From Alphaproteobacteria bacterium (GTDB taxonomy: Bacteria; Pseudomonadota; Alphaproteobacteria; UBA8366), in contig JABJCS010000296.1 of the NCBI GenBank assembly GCA_018665505.1, positions 1-17,435 of the forward strand: 17,435 nucleotides of DNA, in the 5' to 3' direction. A program made the translations under genes and the position numbers. Each line of letters starts with the position of its first letter. Position 1 is the first letter of the stretch. Shown one piece after another: positions 14,516 through 17,435 of the stretch. Below the pieces are notes generated by a model, which did not search any database, was not told the DNA's origin, and saw nothing but the letters and a program-made list of their open reading frames with translations.

Positions 14516-15046
14516 TTATTTCGCGCCCGCCAATATTTCCGCCAACCTGTCCTTGTCTATATATTCCCGCTGGCCATCTCCGAAGAGTCGTTTACCGCCT
14601 TTATCGAAGACGAAATTAGCCGGAACGTAGACCAACGGCGAGAACGCATCGACGATCTTCGGCGTCTCACGGATGACCTTGATGGCGGGATGGAACTTCT
14701 CGACCATGCGCTGCAAGCGGCCTTCGGACGCGTATCCATAACGACCTTCCGTCCAGGCGACGGCAACCACGTTTAATGAATTTTCGCCATTTTCCTTCAG
14801 GTATTCTCCGAGTTGCACGAACTCGTACCTGCAGGTGCTTCACCAACTGGCGAAGAAAACGACTAGCAGCGGTTTGCCATTAAACATTTCTCGGTCGACC
14901 GCATCGCCGCGCACCGGCTTGGCGGCGGCAAGGGCGGATTTGATACCGTCCGTGAGTTGCACGCCCTGATTGGCGTTGGATTGTACGGTGCCGAAAGCCA
15001 GCACCAATCCCGTCAACAGGGGCAAAAGGGTTCTTGAAAATCTCAT
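14516..15046 (-). CDS. Periplasmic thioredoxin/TlpA-like selenoprotein with in-frame UGA
   Basis: Reading UGA 14840-14842 as selenocysteine joins two same-frame halves into a 176-aa protein with Sec at residue 69. The N-half has a signal peptide (M-R-F-S-R-T plus a Leu-rich core, cleavage near S-N-A, ~25) and the strand K-P-L-L-V-V-F-F-A-S-W. Then come U-S-T-C-R-Y-E-F, V-V-A-V-A-W, the cis-Pro loop V-Y-V-P-A-N-F-V-F-D-K-G-G and a C-terminal helix. TlpA/thioredoxin homologues have F-F-A-S-W-C-x-x-C, so UGA falls exactly on the attacking Cys. A hairpin of SECIS geometry follows. CGGAG lies ~6 nt before the ATG. It is likely a periplasmic thiol-disulfide oxidoreductase. Stop-split annotation would miss the gene or call two fragments. 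Confidence 0.83.
14809..14842 (-). promoter_or_regulatory. Bacterial SECIS-like hairpin and Sec UGA of the TlpA-like gene
   Basis: After UGA (14840-14842) and 14 nt, the minus-strand mRNA folds into CGAGUU/AACUCG (14820-14825 with 14809-14814). This is a perfect 6-bp stem closing the loop CGUGC (14815-14819). The loop has G then U at its second and third positions, about 22 nt after UGA, inside the 16-37 nt window used to define bacterial SECIS elements. The loop is less like fdhF than that of the first selenoprotein gene, so confidence is a little lower. Confidence 0.68.
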
Positions 15047-15092
15047 AAATCACTCCGTATTAGAATGGCGTTACATACCATGATATGGCCGT

Positions 15093-16079
15093 TTAGGAAT
15101 TCACAACCGCGAGATCATCTTGATCGGCAGCATTATAATTCGCGTCATACCACCAGGTCATATAGTCGCTATAGGTGATCGGCGGGAAGCGCGCTGGGTG
15201 TTCGGCATCGATGCAAGTCGGCAAACAGTCGATAAGCGTGTCGAGATGCGGGCCGAGGAAGAACGGTATCGCATATCGGTGTTGGTCGACTGGCGGTAGA
15301 GCCCGGTGCGGAGTGGAGAGATAACGTCCATTTGTCCAGCGGTGCAGGGTGTCGCCGGTGTTCACGACAAAAGAATTCGGCACATGCGGGACGTCCTGCC
15401 ACGCGCCCGGTTTCGTCGCGATTTGCAGGCCGGGAACGCCGGATTGCGGCAGAAATGTCATGAAGTTCACATCGGTGTGCGGCGCGATGCCATAGAGCCC
15501 GTCTTCCCGGTCCACCGGTGGGTAGTGCGACAGCCGGAAAGAGAACTGACTTTCCCCAAAGGCAGTACTAAAGAACTCAGCATCGAGATCGAGCGATAGG
15601 GCAAGCGCCGGTAGCAAACGCTTAGTCATGGCGTCGACCGCATCGGTGTACTCAAGGACTGTCTCGCGAAATCCTCGCAAATCATCCGGCCATTGATTGG
15701 GACCGGCAAAACGCCGATCCGCGAGCAACAAGGGATCGTCCGCCGAGCGTTCTCGTTTCAAGAAAAAAGCTTCGTTGGCGTCCGGTTTCACCGATTGCTC
15801 GCTGACACGCGACGTGCGGACGTTGTAACGGCCTTCGGCCATATAGCCGTTATTGTGCGTGTTCATGCGCAGAGCGTGTTTTGTTTCCAGCGGCTGGTCG
15901 TGGAAGCGTTTGGCTTCGGCGAAGGTACGTTCGATCAAGTCTTGTGGGACACCGTGATTGACGATGATGAGGAAGCCAGTTTCCTCAAGTGCGTGGTTGA
16001 GCTGCGGTGCGATCTCATGCGCGCCCGCGAGGCCATTTTTCAATGGCGCCAGATCGATCAAGGGGATTTCAGTCTGCAC
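15093..16079 (-). CDS. 2-oxoglutarate/Fe(II)-dependent oxygenase, isopenicillin-N-synthase-like
   Basis: A 328-aa cytoplasmic non-haem iron oxygenase. The N-terminal DIOX_N region begins I-P-L-I-D-L-A-P-L (5-13) and includes G-F-L-I-I-V-N-H-G-V (35-44). The jelly-roll core has the facial triad A-P-H-T-D (H201, D203) and S-T-P-H-R (H258), and the 2OG-binding Arg in R-Y-A-I-P-F-F (R268; the usual Ser two residues on is Ala). Members hydroxylate, desaturate or cyclise small molecules. The start is set at GTG 16079, with GGAG 8 nt upstream, since the family alignment starts there. The open frame to 16175 would run into the divergent cupin's leader. The substrate is unknown. The partner cupin may belong to the same pathway. 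Confidence 0.88.
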   Translation of the reverse strand: MQTEIPLIDLAPLKNGLAGAHEIAPQLNHALEETGFLIIVNHGVPQDLIERTFAEAKRFHDQPLETKHALRMNTHNNGYMAEGRYNVRTSRVSEQSVKPDANEAFFLKRERSADDPLLLADRRFAGPNQWPDDLRGFRETVLEYTDAVDAMTKRLLPALALSLDLDAEFFSTAFGESQFSFRLSHYPPVDREDGLYGIAPHTDVNFMTFLPQSGVPGLQIATKPGAWQDVPHVPNSFVVNTGDTLHRWTNGRYLSTPHRALPPVDQHRYAIPFFLGPHLDTLIDCLPTCIDAEHPARFPPITYSDYMTWWYDANYNAADQDDLAVVNS

Positions 16080-16176
16080 GCGAAACTCTCCGTCTCTCAG
16101 ATCAAAATTGTGCGTCCTTGCCGGTCGGCAGACAAGCGTCTTAAGCTGTGGCTTCGTATTTAGAGGGAGAGGCACG
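16080..16176. promoter_or_regulatory. Divergent control region between 2OG oxygenase and cupin genes
   Basis: This 97-bp gap must carry the promoters of the two divergent genes if the chosen starts are right. I see the GAGGGAGAGG ribosome site of the cupin and the GGAGAG site of the oxygenase. I do not see a clear -35/-10 pair or operator repeat. Confidence 0.35.
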
Positions 16177-16677
16177 ATGAGCGATGTGGAAGCCAGCCGG
16201 GGTCATGCGGTGGTAATGCAGCCGGGCGAGGGGCCATCATACTGGCAGCCGAAACCGGCAAACGGATTCTCCAGTCAGAAGCTGTATCCGGAGCTGACCA
16301 AATTTGATGGATTCTCGATGGGCTATCAATCCATCGCACCGAACAGCAATATTCGATCCCACTCCCATACGGATCAGGTAGAATTGCAGATTTGTTTCTC
16401 GGGTCGGGGCCATGTGGACGTCGACGGGGAACGCCATGAACTGGTGCCGGGCACCGCGTGCTTTCTCGGGCCGGATGTGGTGCATGAGATTTTCAATGAT
16501 GGCGATGAGGATTTGGTCCAGCTCTGGGTAATCGGCCCGGCCGGGCTCGAAGATTTCTTCAAGTCAATCGGGCGCGACCGGGCGCGGGGCGACGAGACGC
16601 CGGCGCATTTCGAACGCCCGGAAGGTGTCCGTGCCGTTGAGCAGGCGATGGGGTTCGATAAAATCGACGGCGATTAA
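16177..16677 (+). CDS. Cupin-domain protein
   Basis: A 166-aa single-domain cupin. Motif 1 is R-S-H-S-H-T-D-Q-V-E-L-Q-I-C-F-S-G-R-G (60-78) with H62, H64 and E69; motif 2 is F-L-G-P-D-V-V-H-E-I-F-N (97-108) with H103. These give a complete metal-binding set. About 20 residues before and 55 after the barrel are polar and family-unspecific. The ATG at 16177 has GAGGGAGAGG just upstream; the in-frame extension upstream overlaps the divergent oxygenase and is rejected. It is divergent from the 2OG oxygenase, and its stop overlaps the stop of the convergent MFS gene. It could be a metal-dependent enzyme or a small-molecule-binding protein of the same catabolic locus. Confidence 0.85.
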   Translation: MSDVEASRGHAVVMQPGEGPSYWQPKPANGFSSQKLYPELTKFDGFSMGYQSIAPNSNIRSHSHTDQVELQICFSGRGHVDVDGERHELVPGTACFLGPDVVHEIFNDGDEDLVQLWVIGPAGLEDFFKSIGRDRARGDETPAHFERPEGVRAVEQAMGFDKIDGD

Positions 16678-17435
16678 GCGCTACTGCCCTTGCGCAGTTG
16701 GAGCACGGTGAGCACGGCGAGACCGTACATCACAGCAGTGGCCAGGAATACCCACCGGTATTCACCACCGTCCATCATCCATCCGAAGATGATTGGGCCA
16801 ATCGCGCCGCCGAAATCGAGCCCGGAATAAACGAATCCGAAGGTCTTACCGGAGGCGCCCGTGGGGGCGGCTCCCTTGACCAGAATATCGCGGGACGGCT
16901 GCGAGAAGCCGCTGCAAAAGCCGACGCCGCAAAAGAGCGCGATGATTGTGACCATCGATAAGTCGAACCAACCGATGCATGCCATGAGAACGGCGGCGAG
17001 TGCGAGGCTGCCGCTTGCAATAGTAGCCGGATAGCGGAACCGGTCCGCTAATTCACCGCCGATCAGAATGCCGACGGCGCTACCGCCGAGATAGGCCGTG
17101 ATACCAGCCGCGGCTAGATAGAGAGGCGCGTTGTAGATTTCGACCAAGGCGGTGACGGAGAAGCTCTGTAGTCCCGCTAGCGCGCCCGCCGCCAATGCGA
17201 AATAAAAGAAGGCGGCGACCAATGGCTTGTTGGTGAGGAGACCTTTATAGAACGCTGCGTCAGCGCTCTGGCCGCTTTCCCTTTCGGCCTTTGCCGTCGT
17301 GCGCGGCATTTCAAGCGCCGAGCGAAACCGGTAGATGATGAGAGCTACGCCGAGGCCGAGCAATCCGGCGACCACCAAACCGGCACGCCAACCCGCGATG
17401 CTGGCAATGCCGTAATAGACGATGACCGGGGCAAG
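16674..17435 (-). CDS. MFS transporter, C-terminal part (cut by window edge)
   Basis: The frame is open from the window end at 17435 to the stop at 16674-16676 (253 residues), so the true start and N-terminal half lie outside. The visible part has the end of the first bundle (A-P-V-I-V-Y-Y-G...G-W-R-A-G-L-V-V), a charged central loop (~40-65, R-T-T-A-K-A-E-R-E-S-G-Q-S), and about six hydrophobic helices of the second bundle. These include F-Y-F-A-L-A-A-G-A-L and G-V-G-F-C-S-G-F-S-Q-P-S-R-D. The helix and loop pattern is that of major facilitator superfamily importers or exporters in the inner membrane. The substrate is unknown; it may serve the neighbouring oxygenase/cupin locus. Confidence 0.85.
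   Translation of the reverse strand, partial: LAPVIVYYGIASIAGWRAGLVVAGLLGLGVALIIYRFRSALEMPRTTAKAERESGQSADAAFYKGLLTNKPLVAAFFYFALAAGALAGLQSFSVTALVEIYNAPLYLAAAGITAYLGGSAVGILIGGELADRFRYPATIASGSLALAAVLMACIGWFDLSMVTIIALFCGVGFCSGFSQPSRDILVKGAAPTGASGKTFGFVYSGLDFGGAIGPIIFGWMMDGGEYRWVFLATAVMYGLAVLTVLQLRKGSSA

Noticed and set aside
14840..14842. UGA in the TlpA-like gene as a start of two separate small genes
   Set aside because: The downstream half has no ribosome site of its own at a sensible start, lacks a signal peptide, and lacks half of the thioredoxin fold.
15958..16176. N-terminal extension of the second cupin
   Set aside because: It lies antisense to the 2OG oxygenase coding region. The ATG at 16177 has a strong ribosome site.

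Overview
The window reads as a piece of an alphaproteobacterial chromosome, probably a Rhodospirillales-like, aerobic to microaerobic heterotroph. This is inferred from gene content and codon bias, because no rRNA or tRNA is present. Supporting content: a ccoOQP tail followed by a DUF2189 membrane protein, a type II (RibH2) lumazine synthase behind an FMN riboswitch, a family III CoA-transferase, a Baeyer-Villiger-type monooxygenase, 2OG-Fe(II) oxygenase and cupin genes, and a folded intergenic repeat ending in CCCGGAATGACGG.

Layout. 1-2183 (+): the first ~98 bp are the C-terminal part of an IS1595/ISXO2-type transposase, abutting the last ~36 codons of ccoO. Then come ccoQ, ccoP, a 59-aa membrane protein and a DUF2189 protein, all joined by 1-4 nt start/stop overlaps. 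2188-4954 (-): a Baeyer-Villiger-type flavin monooxygenase and a CDF (ZnT9-like) metal transporter. 4955-5103: a divergent control region with a perfect 7-bp inverted repeat. 5104-6306 (+): a CaiB/BaiF CoA-transferase. 6308-6853 (-): a periplasmic redoxin with an in-frame UGA. 6993-7149: an FMN riboswitch leading to ribH (7241-7741, +). 7738-12159 (-): an amidohydrolase, a RhlE-like DEAD-box helicase and an acyl-CoA ligase. 12282-14334 (+): a ThDP-dependent enzyme and a cupin. 14344-14507: a terminator-like hairpin and a large folded repeat. 14516-15046 (-): a second periplasmic thioredoxin-like protein with an in-frame UGA. 15093-16079 (-) and 16177-16677 (+): a divergent 2OG oxygenase/cupin pair. 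16674-17435 (-): an MFS transporter cut by the window edge.

Main discovery: two genes that look broken are almost certainly intact selenoprotein genes. In each, a signal peptide and thioredoxin-fold N-half end in a Trp codon followed by UGA, and the same frame continues through the rest of the fold. In both, UGA occupies the first position of the redox motif (U-P-Y-C and U-S-T-C). In both, a hairpin sits immediately downstream with a G/U-containing loop about 21-22 nt after the UGA, as expected of a bacterial SECIS element. Together they suggest a selenocysteine-based periplasmic thiol-redox capacity. SelA, SelB, SelC and SelD must be encoded elsewhere, as none is in this window.

The remaining metabolic genes (BVMO, CoA-transferase, CoA ligase, ThDP enzyme, 2OG oxygenase, two cupins, amidohydrolase) look like accessory catabolism of small organic acids or ketones. 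No single pathway can be assigned from sequence alone.
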